Assembly: GCF_900631945.1 (NCBI RefSeq)
Contig: NZ_UZWE01000098.1
Coordinates: 1 to 47,409 of the forward strand
Source of the DNA: Paracoccus haematequi
GTDB taxonomy: Bacteria > Pseudomonadota > Alphaproteobacteria > Rhodobacterales > Rhodobacteraceae
DNA: 47,409 nucleotides
Reading direction: 5' to 3'
Position numbers and translations under genes: made by a program
In this document: piece by piece, positions 9,479 to 17,351 of the stretch
How positions within the stretch are numbered: position 1 is the first letter of the stretch
Layout: every line of letters begins with the position of its first letter
The notes under the pieces: generated by a model
What the model saw: only the letters and a program-made list of their open reading frames with translations
Databases searched by the model: none
What the model was told of the DNA's origin: nothing

Positions 9479-9524
9479 GCCGCTCAGCTATGTCGCTGGA
9501 CCCGCGATGTGAATCCGGGGCAGC

Positions 9525-9536
9525 CTTCGTGCAACA
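9525..9536 (-). repeat. IS5-type terminal repeat, left end
   Basis: On the minus strand this reads TGTTGCACGAAG, about 50 bases upstream of the IS5-derived frame. The same 12 bases occur at 17068-17079 next to another transposase tail, so they mark the terminal repeat of one IS5-family element. Confidence 0.55.
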
Positions 9537-9666
9537 AGGTCATGGTGCGTGAAAAGCCCATGGTGCGCGAGAAGCATGAACGTGACCAGGGCGAACTCGG
9601 ACTCGGGCACAGGGCTGCGGGCGCGATCATGGGTCATGATCGCCCAAGGCTGCACATGTCCGCGCA

Positions 9667-9703
9667 TTGTCCGATCTGTCCGATCTGTCCGATTTTCGGA
9701 CAA
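9667..9703. promoter_or_regulatory. Operator-like TGTCCGAT cluster upstream of acxR
   Basis: Three tandem 9-bp units (TTGTCCGAT, CTGTCCGAT, CTGTCCGAT) at 9667-9693 are followed at once by the inverted form TTTCGGACAA (9694-9703). It lies about 130 bp upstream of the acxR start. The same core recurs between acxR and acxA (11645-11674), suggesting a shared regulator, most simply AcxR itself. No canonical sigma-54 -24/-12 promoter with 10-base GG-GC spacing was found below it. Confidence 0.6.
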
Positions 9704-9834
9704 CAGGCGCTGACGCGACTTGCAAGAATGACCTTGGGAAAATGTAACCTTCTTTTGTCGCGGCTGACGGCCTTGCACGCGCGTGTTAGCGTTCCGTCGG
9801 GCAGGGGAGGTGCCTGGTTTGGCGAGGAGGAACG

Positions 9835-11628
9835 ATGCCGAACAGCGTTTCCAAACAGGACTGGGAGAATTTTCGTGCCATGGGCCGGGTGCCGAAAGCC
9901 GCCCGCGCCGAGATCATCGCCTCATGGCAGCGCAGTTCACGCCTGGCGCGAGACGGGCTGAAGCAGGCGCCCGTGCTGACAGAGCCGGACGTCCAGCAGG
10001 CGCGGCTCCGGTCGAGCCGTTTCATGCGGGCTGCCCAGCCTACGGTCCAGAAGGCGGGCTACCTTCTGAACCGCTCGGGCAACATGATCCTGCTCTGCGA
10101 TCCCGAGGGACTCGTGATCGACCAGGTCGGCGACCCTTACACCCTGGACATGGGACGCGAGAACCATCTGCACACGGGCGGCAGATGGCGCGAAGAAGAT
10201 ATCGGCACCAATGCGATCGGCATGGCGCTGCTGACCGGGATGCCGGTGCAGGTCTTCCGGGCGGAACATTTCTCGGAAGAAATCCAGCGCTGGTCCTGCT
10301 CGGCGACGCCGGTCTGCGATCCGGTGACGGAACGCATTCTGGGCGTGGTCGATGTGTCCTGGCCGGCCGACGCCCTGCGCTCGGATGCCAGCGCGCTTTC
10401 GGCCATCCTTGCGGTGCAGGCTGAAACCATGCTGCGCCAGATGCTCATGGTCGAGCGCGAGAAGCTGGCCGAGACCGCCGACCGGCGCCGGCTGCGGCGT
10501 GGCAACGCGCCGATGGCCATGCTGGACCGATATGGCCTGAACGTCCTGTCCACAGACAACTTCCTGCGGGCCTTCGACGACGACGGAGCGCTGGACCGGC
10601 TGCGCGCGGCACTGCCCGACCTCATGGACCAGCCCGATGAGCAGATGGTCCCGGTGTTGCAGGGCTTGCTGCCGGGCATGGACCTGGAGGTGATGCGCGA
10701 CGGCGGCGGGGGGATTGGCCTTCTGCTGAGCAAGCGCCAGAGCCGCCCCGCCATGGTCCCATCCCGGCTGGACCTCGAAACCATCGGTCAGGTGGGCGAG
10801 GTGATGGCACGGATCTCGTCGCAGGCGGCGCGGCTTGCGGGTTCGCATCTGCCAATCCTGATCGAGGGCGAGACGGGAGCCGGGAAATCCACGCTGGCCG
10901 AGGCGATCCATCAGGCGGGCAGCGATCCCAACCTGCCCTTTGTCCGGCTGGACTGCGCGATGCTGACGGCCGAGGGGCTGCGCCGCGACTTGGCGGAGGG
11001 GCTGGTCGATCAGCTTTCGTCGGCTGGGGGGACGCTCTGCCTCGAAAGCCCGGCGGCCTGTCCGCTGGACGCGCAGAAGCTGCTGCTGGGACTGGTCGAG
11101 CAGGCGGCGGGGGCAGGGATGCGCATCATCGCCACCTCGACGCGGTCGCTGGGCGACGAAGCGGGGGCCGGGCGCTTCCGCAGCGACCTGTATTATCGCC
11201 TTGCCGTGGCCCGCATCGCCCTTGTGCCCCTGCGCGACAGGCGCGACGAAATCGTGCCGCACCTGCGCGCCATCACCCGGCAGAAGGCCGGGGTGGGGCG
11301 CAGCCTGAACTTCACGCCGGCGGCCCTGGCGGCGATCACCGGCCATGACTGGCCGGGCAACCTGCGCGAGATGTCGAACCTCGTCGATCTGCTGCTGGCG
11401 GTGACACCGAACGGGCTGATCGACCACCGTTCCCTGCCGCCCGAGTTCAGCCGCGCGCCTGCACGCGAAGGCGACACCCTGCGCGACGGCGAGCGCGCCC
11501 AGATCCTGGAAGCCATCGAACGCGCGCAGGGCAACATGACCGAGGTCGCGCGGCGTCTGGGGATCGCGCGCTCGACCCTTTACCTCAAGCTCGACGCCTA
11601 TCGGATCGCGCGACCCCGCCGGGGCTGA
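9835..11628 (+). CDS. acxR: Acetone carboxylase operon regulator AcxR, atypical
   Basis: This 597-residue AcoR/NtrC-type activator precedes the acetone carboxylase genes. Residues about 60-210 form a GAF-like sensor (NRSGNMILLCDPEGLVID, then REEDIGTNAIGMAL). The AAA domain begins near 335 with Walker A GETGAGKS (K351). The Fis-type HTH is at the end (MTEVARRLGIARSTLYLKL). The sigma-54-binding GAFTGA loop is absent: only 53 residues separate K351 from the Walker B position, against about 65 in NtrC. The usual LFLDEIG is CLESPAA, so the Walker B Asp-Glu pair is lost. The arginine-finger region FRSDLYYRLA and sensor II WPGNLREM remain. Known Xanthobacter AcxR works with sigma-54; this one probably uses sigma-70 or acts without ATP hydrolysis. 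The start follows GAGGAAC. Confidence 0.87.
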   Translation: MPNSVSKQDWENFRAMGRVPKAARAEIIASWQRSSRLARDGLKQAPVLTEPDVQQARLRSSRFMRAAQPTVQKAGYLLNRSGNMILLCDPEGLVIDQVGDPYTLDMGRENHLHTGGRWREEDIGTNAIGMALLTGMPVQVFRAEHFSEEIQRWSCSATPVCDPVTERILGVVDVSWPADALRSDASALSAILAVQAETMLRQMLMVEREKLAETADRRRLRRGNAPMAMLDRYGLNVLSTDNFLRAFDDDGALDRLRAALPDLMDQPDEQMVPVLQGLLPGMDLEVMRDGGGGIGLLLSKRQSRPAMVPSRLDLETIGQVGEVMARISSQAARLAGSHLPILIEGETGAGKSTLAEAIHQAGSDPNLPFVRLDCAMLTAEGLRRDLAEGLVDQLSSAGGTLCLESPAACPLDAQKLLLGLVEQAAGAGMRIIATSTRSLGDEAGAGRFRSDLYYRLAVARIALVPLRDRRDEIVPHLRAITRQKAGVGRSLNFTPAALAAITGHDWPGNLREMSNLVDLLLAVTPNGLIDHRSLPPEFSRAPAREGDTLRDGERAQILEAIERAQGNMTEVARRLGIARSTLYLKLDAYRIARPRRG

Positions 11629-11644
11629 TTTCGCGTCCGCAGCA

Positions 11645-11674
11645 TGTCCGTCGGTCCATCCGACAATCGGACAA
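11645..11674. promoter_or_regulatory. Operator-like TGTCCG/TCGGACA cluster upstream of acxA
   Basis: TGTCCG at 11645-11650 is followed by GGTCC, CCGACA and then ATCGGACAA at 11666-11674, the exact inverse of the TTGTCCGAT unit upstream of acxR. It lies 78 bp before the acxA start, suitable for an activator site. The 77 bases between contain no match to a -24/-12 promoter with correct spacing. Confidence 0.6.
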
Positions 11675-11751
11675 CCGGGCCGACCGCGATGATTCCACTC
11701 TGACCTTACCGGGCGGCCCTGCGCCGCCCCGAGGAAAGGGAGGACCTCACA

Positions 11752-13905
11752 TTGGCTTTGGACCACAAGAGCAACCGGACCGTGCAGGTGCTGGGCATTG
11801 ATGCCGGCGGCACGATGACGGACACCTTCTTTGTCGACAGCGATGGCGACTTCGTCGTCGGCAAGGCCCAGTCGACCCCCGAGAACGAGGCGCTCGGCCT
11901 CATCGAATCCAGCCGCGAGGGGCTGGAGCACTGGGGCCTGTCGCTGGAGGACGCGCTCGGCTCGATCCAGACGGGCGTCTATTCGGGCACCGCGATGCTG
12001 AACCGCGTGGTGCAGCGCAAGGGGCTTAAATGCGGGCTGATCGTCAATGCGGGGATGGAGGATTTCCACCGCATGGGCCGCGCCATCCAGGCCTATCTGG
12101 GCTTTGCCTATGAAGACCGCATCCACCTGAACACCCACTACTACGACGAGCCGCTCGTCCCGCGTGACCGAACCCGCGGCGTGATGGAGCGGATCGACAT
12201 GTTCGGCACCGTGGTCATCCCGCTGCGCGAGGAAGACGCCCGCCGCGCCGCCCGCGACCTGATCGCGCAGGACGTGGACGGGATCGTGATCTCACTGCTG
12301 CACAGCTACAAGAACCCGGCGCACGAGCGGCGCGTCCGCGACATCGTGATGGAGGAGATCGAGGCCGCGGGCAAGACGATCCCCGTCTTCGCCTCGACCG
12401 ACTACTACCCGGTCCGCAAGGAAACCCATCGCACCAACACGACGATCCTGGAAGCCTATGCGGCCGAGCCGTCGCGCCAGACGCTGAACAAGATCTCGAC
12501 CGCCTTCAAGGAGAACGGGTCCAAGTTCGACTTCCGCGTGATGGCGACGCATGGCGGCACGATCTCGTGGAAGGCCAAGGAACTGGCACGCACCATCTCC
12601 TCCGGCCCGATCGGCGGCGTGATCGGCGCCAAGTATCTGGGCGAGGTGCTGGGCTACAAGAACATCGCCTGTTCGGACATCGGCGGAACCTCTTTCGACG
12701 TGGCGCTGATCACCCAGGGCGAACTGACCATCCGCAACGACCCCGACATGGCGCGGCTGGTGCTGTCGCTGCCGCTGGTGGCGATGGACTCGGTCGGTGC
12801 GGGCGCCGGCAGCTTCATCCGGCTGGATCCCTATACCAAGGCGATCAAGCTGGGGCCGGACAGCGCGGGCTATCGCGTCGGCGTCTGCTGGGCGGATTCG
12901 GGAATCGAGACCGTCACGATTTCCGACTGCCACGTCATTTTGGGCTACCTGAACCCCGACAACTTTCTGGGCGGCCAGATCAAGCTGGACCGTGACCGGG
13001 CGGTCAAGGCGATGAAGGAGCAGATCGCGGACCCGCTCGGCCTGTCGGTCGAGGATGCCGCTGCGGGCGTGATCGAACTGCTGGACAGCGAGCTGCGCGA
13101 CTATCTGCGCTCGATGATCTCGGGCAAGGGTTCGACGCCGGGCAACTTCGTCTGCTTCAGTTATGGCGGCGCGGGTCCGGTCCATACCTACGGCTATACC
13201 GAAGGTCTGGGCTTCGAGGACGTGATCGTCCCCGCATGGGCCGCAGGCTTCTCGGCCTTCGGCTGCGCAGCGGCGGACTTCGAGTACCGCTACGACAAGT
13301 CGCTGGACATCAACATCGCGGTCGATGCCGAAGCCGGGCAGAAAGCCGAGCAGGCCAAAGTCCTGCAGGGCGCCTGGGAGGAGCTGAAAGAGCGGGTTCT
13401 GGAGGAGTTCCAGATCAACGGCTATTCCGCCGACAAGGTGACGCTGCAGCCGGGCTTCCGCATGCAGTATCGCGGTCAGCTGAACGACTTGGAAATCGAT
13501 TCCCCCGTTCAGGCGGCCCACACCGCCGAAGATTGGGACCAGCTGGTCGACGCCTTCAACGAGACCTACGGCCGTGTCTACGCCGCTTCGGCCCGTTCGC
13601 CGGAACTCGGCTATTCGGTGACCGGCGCGATCATGCGGGGCACCGTGCCGATCCCGAAGCCGAAGATCCCGAAGGAAGAGCTCGGACCGGAGACCCCGCC
13701 CGAAGAAGCCCGGCTGGGAACCCGCAAGTTCTACCGCCACAAGAAATGGGTGGACGCGACGCTCTACCAGATGGAGACGCTGCAACCCGGCAACCGCATC
13801 ACGGGGCCTGCGATCATCGAATCCGACGCGACCACCTTTGTCGTGCCCGGCGGTTTCGAGACATTCCTGGACGGCCACCGCCTGTTCCACCTGAAAGAAG
13901 TCTGA
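11752..13905 (+). CDS. acxA: Acetone carboxylase beta subunit
   Basis: This 717-residue subunit belongs to the hydantoinase A/oxoprolinase family. With AcxB and AcxC it forms the cytoplasmic complex that carboxylates acetone with bicarbonate to acetoacetate, using ATP to AMP and two phosphates. ASKHA-type nucleotide motifs are visible: VLGIDAGGTMTDTFFVD near residue 15 and ACSDIGGTSFDVAL near 305, with SGPIGGVIGAKYLG between and SYGGAGPVHTYGY near 470. The start is TTG at 11752, chosen because AGGGAGG (11737-11743) is placed eight bases upstream and the length equals that of known AcxA proteins. The stop is followed by a 15-base gap to acxB containing GAGGGGAGG. The gene is intact. Confidence 0.96.
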   Translation: MALDHKSNRTVQVLGIDAGGTMTDTFFVDSDGDFVVGKAQSTPENEALGLIESSREGLEHWGLSLEDALGSIQTGVYSGTAMLNRVVQRKGLKCGLIVNAGMEDFHRMGRAIQAYLGFAYEDRIHLNTHYYDEPLVPRDRTRGVMERIDMFGTVVIPLREEDARRAARDLIAQDVDGIVISLLHSYKNPAHERRVRDIVMEEIEAAGKTIPVFASTDYYPVRKETHRTNTTILEAYAAEPSRQTLNKISTAFKENGSKFDFRVMATHGGTISWKAKELARTISSGPIGGVIGAKYLGEVLGYKNIACSDIGGTSFDVALITQGELTIRNDPDMARLVLSLPLVAMDSVGAGAGSFIRLDPYTKAIKLGPDSAGYRVGVCWADSGIETVTISDCHVILGYLNPDNFLGGQIKLDRDRAVKAMKEQIADPLGLSVEDAAAGVIELLDSELRDYLRSMISGKGSTPGNFVCFSYGGAGPVHTYGYTEGLGFEDVIVPAWAAGFSAFGCAAADFEYRYDKSLDINIAVDAEAGQKAEQAKVLQGAWEELKERVLEEFQINGYSADKVTLQPGFRMQYRGQLNDLEIDSPVQAAHTAEDWDQLVDAFNETYGRVYAASARSPELGYSVTGAIMRGTVPIPKPKIPKEELGPETPPEEARLGTRKFYRHKKWVDATLYQMETLQPGNRITGPAIIESDATTFVVPGGFETFLDGHRLFHLKEV

Positions 13906-13920
13906 GGGGAGGAAGATCAG

Positions 13921-16230
13921 ATGAATATGCAAGCAAAGGTCGAGGGCATCGTCCGTGGTGGCGAAACCCTGAAACAGCACCGCGACCGGCTGATGGATGC
14001 CACCAAGCGCACCGGTCATTACGGCGGCATCAAGAAGATGGAACTGCGCGACAGCCAGCCCATCATGTATAACAAGCTGTTCTCGCGTCTTCGGGCCGGG
14101 GTCGTGGATGCCCGCGAAACCGCCAAGAAGATCGCGGCCAGCCCCATCGTCGAGCAGGAAGGCGAACTCTGCTTCACGCTTTACAACGCGGCAGGGGACG
14201 CGATCCTGACCTCGACCGGGATCATCATCCATGTCGGCACCATGGGTGCAGCGATCAAGTACATGATCGAGAACGACTGGGAATCGAACCCGGGCATCAA
14301 TGACAAGGATATCTTCTGCAACAACGACAGCCTGATCGGCAACGTCCATACCTGCGACATCCACACGATCGTGCCGATCTTCCACGAGGGCAAGTTGATC
14401 GGCTGGGTCGGCGGCGTGACCCATGTGATCGACACCGGGTCGGTCGGGCCGGGCTCGATGTCCACGGGGCAGATCCAGCGTTTCGGTGACGGCTATCAGA
14501 TCACCTGCCGCAAGATCGGCCAGAACGACACGCTGATGCGCGACTGGCTGCATGAAAGCCAGCGCTCTGTGCGCACCACGCGCTACTGGATGCTGGACGA
14601 GCGCACGCGCATCGCCGGCTGCCACATGATCCGTGATCTCGTCGAGCAGGTGATCGCCGATGAGGGGATCGAGAACTACTGGAAATTCGCCTATGAAGCG
14701 ATCGAACACGGCCGCGTCGGCCTGCAGGCCCGCATCAAGGCGATGACCATTCCGGGCAAGTACCGGCAGGTCGGCTTCGTGGACGTGCCCTACGCCCATG
14801 ACGATGTCCGTGTTCCCTCGGACTTCGCCAAGGTGGACACGATCATGCACACACCGTCCGAGATCACGATCCGGCCGGACGGCACATGGCGACTGGACTT
14901 CGAGGGGTCGTCCCGCTGGGGCTGGCATACCTACAACGCCCATGCGGTCAGCTTCACCTCCGGTATCTGGGTGATGATGACGCAATCGCTGATCCCGACC
15001 GAGATGATCAATGACGGCGCCGCCTATGGGACCGAGTTCCGGTTGCCCAAAGGCACCTGGATGAACCCCAACGATCGCCGCGTCGCCTTCAGCTACAGCT
15101 GGCACTTCCTCGTCAGTTCCTGGACGGCGCTGTGGCGGGGACTTTCCCGGTCCTATTTCGGCCGCGGCTACCTGGAGGAGGTGAACGCCGGCAACGCGAA
15201 CACCTCGAACTGGCTGCAGGGCGGCGGGTTCAACCAGTTTGACGAGATCCACGCCGTCAACTCGTTCGAATGCGCGGCCAATGGCGTCGGCGCCTCCGCG
15301 ATCAAGGACGGGATCAGCCATGCCGCCGCCATCTGGAACCCGGAAGGCGACATGGGCGACATGGAGATCTGGGAACTGGCCGAGCCGCTGGTCTACCTGG
15401 GCCGCCAGATCAAGGCCTCCTCGGGCGGCGCGGGCAAGTATCGCGGCGGCTGCGGCTTTGAATCGCTGCGGATGGTCTGGAACGCCAAGGACTGGACAAT
15501 GTTCTTCATGGGCAACGGCCATATCTCCTCGGACTGGGGGCTGATGGGCGGCTATCCGGCGGCCTCGGGCTATCGCTTCGAGGCGCATGACACCGGCCTG
15601 AAGGAGATCATCGCCAACGGCGGCCCGATCCCCCATGGCGGCGACACCGACCCCGAGAACCCGACCTGGGACGCGATGTTGCCCGACGCGCTGATCAAGC
15701 GCGACAAGCAGGCCATCACCACCGAGGCGATGTTCAAGGACTATGACCTCTACCTGAACTACATGCGCGGCGGCCCCGGCTTCGGCGATCCGCTGGACCG
15801 CGAGGCGGAATCGGTCGCGCGGGACGTAAACGGCGGCTACCTGCTGGAACGCTTCGCCGCCAGCGTCTACGGGGTGAAGCTGGCGCGCGGCAAGGACGGC
15901 CAGTTCGCGGTTGACGAGGCCGGCACCGAGGCCCTGCGCGCGACGATCCGCAAGGAGCGGCTGGAAAAGGCCGTCCCTACACGGGAATGGATGAAGGGCG
16001 AGCGTCAGCGCATCCTAGACAAGGACGCGGGCGTCCATGTCCAGCAGATGTTCGCGGCGTCCTTCAAGCTGGGGCCGAAGTTCGAGGAAAGCTTCCGCAA
16101 GTTCTGGGACCTGCCCGGGGATTGGGCGCTGATGGAGGCGGACCTGCCGATCCCGTCCTACGGGCGCGAATATTCCATGGACATCAGCGAGCTGCCGGAC
16201 GTGAAGACCGTCCAGTTCGTCGACGAATGA
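13921..16230 (+). CDS. acxB: Acetone carboxylase alpha subunit
   Basis: This 769-residue hydantoinase B-type subunit is the metal-binding partner of AcxA; Mn(II) has been found in characterised acetone carboxylases. The family blocks are visible: ARETAKKIAASPIVEQEGEL, GIIIHVGTMGAAIKYMIEN, DIFCNNDSLIGNVHTCDIH, WVGGVTHVIDTGSVGPGSM and the glycine-rich SSGGAGKYRGGCGFES. GGPGFGDPLDRE lies near residue 625. The length and order acxA-acxB-acxC match Xanthobacter autotrophicus and Rhodobacter capsulatus. A GGGGAGG Shine-Dalgarno precedes the ATG. A long open frame on the opposite strand is a codon-bias shadow. Confidence 0.96.
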   Translation: MNMQAKVEGIVRGGETLKQHRDRLMDATKRTGHYGGIKKMELRDSQPIMYNKLFSRLRAGVVDARETAKKIAASPIVEQEGELCFTLYNAAGDAILTSTGIIIHVGTMGAAIKYMIENDWESNPGINDKDIFCNNDSLIGNVHTCDIHTIVPIFHEGKLIGWVGGVTHVIDTGSVGPGSMSTGQIQRFGDGYQITCRKIGQNDTLMRDWLHESQRSVRTTRYWMLDERTRIAGCHMIRDLVEQVIADEGIENYWKFAYEAIEHGRVGLQARIKAMTIPGKYRQVGFVDVPYAHDDVRVPSDFAKVDTIMHTPSEITIRPDGTWRLDFEGSSRWGWHTYNAHAVSFTSGIWVMMTQSLIPTEMINDGAAYGTEFRLPKGTWMNPNDRRVAFSYSWHFLVSSWTALWRGLSRSYFGRGYLEEVNAGNANTSNWLQGGGFNQFDEIHAVNSFECAANGVGASAIKDGISHAAAIWNPEGDMGDMEIWELAEPLVYLGRQIKASSGGAGKYRGGCGFESLRMVWNAKDWTMFFMGNGHISSDWGLMGGYPAASGYRFEAHDTGLKEIIANGGPIPHGGDTDPENPTWDAMLPDALIKRDKQAITTEAMFKDYDLYLNYMRGGPGFGDPLDREAESVARDVNGGYLLERFAASVYGVKLARGKDGQFAVDEAGTEALRATIRKERLEKAVPTREWMKGERQRILDKDAGVHVQQMFAASFKLGPKFEESFRKFWDLPGDWALMEADLPIPSYGREYSMDISELPDVKTVQFVDE

Positions 16231-16282
16231 GCCTTCCGGGCACCGGCCGGCCCGGTGCCCCCCACCCAACAGGAGACGCGAA

Positions 16283-16783
16283 ATGGCCTACACGAAAGCC
16301 AAGATCAAGGACCTGGTCGACGGCAAGATCGACCGCGACACGCTGCACACGATGCTCTCGACCCCCAAGGACAAGGAGCGGTTCGAGATCTACCTGGACA
16401 TCCTGCAGGAGCAGGTGCCGTGGGACGACAAGATCATCCTGCCGCTGGGACCGAAGCTGTATATCGTGCAGCGCGCCTCGGACAGGAAATGGGTCGTCAA
16501 GTCCCATGCCGGTCACGAGTTCTGCGACTGGCGCGAGAACTGGAAGCTGCATGCGGTCATGCGCGTGCGCGAGACGCCCCAGGAGATGGAGGAGCTTTAC
16601 CCCCGCCTGATGGCCCCCTCGACCGACTGGCAGGTGATCCGCGAATACTACTGCCCTAAATCCGGCGACCTTCTCGATGTCGAGGCGCCGACCCCCTGGT
16701 ATCCGGTGATCCACGACTTCGAACCCGACATCGATGCCTTCTACACGGAATGGCTGGGCCTGCCCGTTCCCGAGCGCGCCTGA
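16283..16783 (+). CDS. acxC: Acetone carboxylase gamma subunit
   Basis: This 166-residue protein is the small third subunit of acetone carboxylase. Sequence features typical of AcxC are YTKAKIKDLVDGKIDRDTLH at the start, the HEFCDWRENWKLHA block near residue 75, and EYYCPKSGDLLDVEAP near 125 with its single cysteine. It follows acxB by 52 bases, with AGGAGA before the ATG, and ends the operon just before a strong terminator. Nothing is unusual about length or sequence. Confidence 0.95.
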   Translation: MAYTKAKIKDLVDGKIDRDTLHTMLSTPKDKERFEIYLDILQEQVPWDDKIILPLGPKLYIVQRASDRKWVVKSHAGHEFCDWRENWKLHAVMRVRETPQEMEELYPRLMAPSTDWQVIREYYCPKSGDLLDVEAPTPWYPVIHDFEPDIDAFYTEWLGLPVPERA

Positions 16784-16800
16784 GATCGGTCCGACAAGCT

Positions 16801-16832
16801 GGAACGCCGTTCGCGGCGTTCCGGCCTTTTCC
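16801..16832 (+). terminator. Rho-independent terminator of the acx operon
   Basis: GGAACGCCG (16801-16809), loop TTCG and CGGCGTTCC (16814-16822) make a perfect 9-bp stem with a stable tetraloop, followed by GGCCTTTTCC. It lies 17 bases after the acxC stop. Confidence 0.85.
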
Positions 16833-17067
16833 AAGAGAACGCGGCGAGATGCACGGGGCGGTGCGCCAAATTTGCACCGAACCGCTGCTAAGGGTGACCT
16901 GAGGCAAATGCTTGATGCAGAGCAAATCGAGTATTTCCGTGAAGCTTTTCCGGAGACATCGAGGACGCGTGGGGCCGAGACAGCGCGGGAATTTTCTCCG
17001 TGCTGCCGCCTGATTGCGCAGTGCGGAGATATCGATGCTCCAAGTGTGAATGCACCGAAACCGGCGC
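16833..17067. other. Intergenic region after the acx operon
   Basis: These 235 bases between the acx terminator and an IS5 end contain no recognisable gene. A minus-strand frame (about 17075-16833) is cysteine- and arginine-rich and matches no family I know. Confidence 0.3.
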
Positions 17068-17170
17068 TGTTGCACGAAGTGTCTGAAGGCCGGAGGTCCC
17101 CTTTCCCTGCCTGATGTCAGCCGACGGGCTGTGTCACGGGGATACCGAGCGCCGTGAAACGATTGAGGAT
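17068..17170 (-). mobile_element. IS5-family element, right-end remnant
   Basis: On the minus strand, 17161-17117 encodes NRFTALGIPVTQPVG and a stop, the typical C-terminus of an IS5-family transposase. About 40 bases further on is the terminal repeat, read on the plus strand as TGTTGCACGAAG (17068-17079), the same 12 bases found beside the IS5/resolvase chimera at 9525-9536. Only the last few codons and one end survive. The two remnants bracket the whole acx cluster and may derive from a pair of IS5 copies or one split copy. Confidence 0.6.
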
Positions 17171-17212
17171 CCCCTATCGTTCAGCACGTTGCTCATGTGA
17201 ATTCCGAAAAAC

Positions 17213-17340
17213 GTCCGTTTTATGGAAGATCATAGAGTCTGTCCGAAAATTATCCCAACAGCGGGTAGCTGGACAACTTGATTTCTGGACGGCTTTGCGG
17301 ACAAATGGAGTGTGTCGGATGCCCCGGCGCACAGTTTTCC
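17213..17340 (+). repeat. About 120-bp repeat, copy A (upstream of the resolvase)
   Basis: This segment matches 21253-21369 in the same orientation at roughly 80 percent by eye. Shared blocks include TATGGAAGAT (17221), AACAGCGGGTA, GGACGGCTTTGCGG and GTCGGATGCCCCGGCGCACA. It lies just ahead of the resolvase ATG, so it probably contains that enzyme's res sites and promoter. Confidence 0.75.
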
Positions 17341-17351
17341 GCCGGAGACCC

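Noticed and set aside
9704..9834. A -12 like TTGCA element (CTTGCACGC near 9772) as a sigma-54 promoter for acxR
   Set aside because: The upstream GG is 11 bases away rather than 10 and the -24 box does not match TGGCAC.
11675..11751. A sigma-54 (-24/-12) promoter for acxA
   Set aside because: Several GG and GC pairs exist, but none with 10 bases between and a TTGC context; the nearest has 7-9. Given the regulator's missing GAFTGA loop, I did not call one.
12292..15636. An 1114-codon open frame on the minus strand across acxA and acxB
   Set aside because: It is antisense to two clearly conserved genes, has no domain I can recognise, and arises from high GC at third codon positions. The same holds for the long antisense frames at 9937-12138, 31295-33175 and 38811-40601 and the plus-strand frame at 4267-5925.
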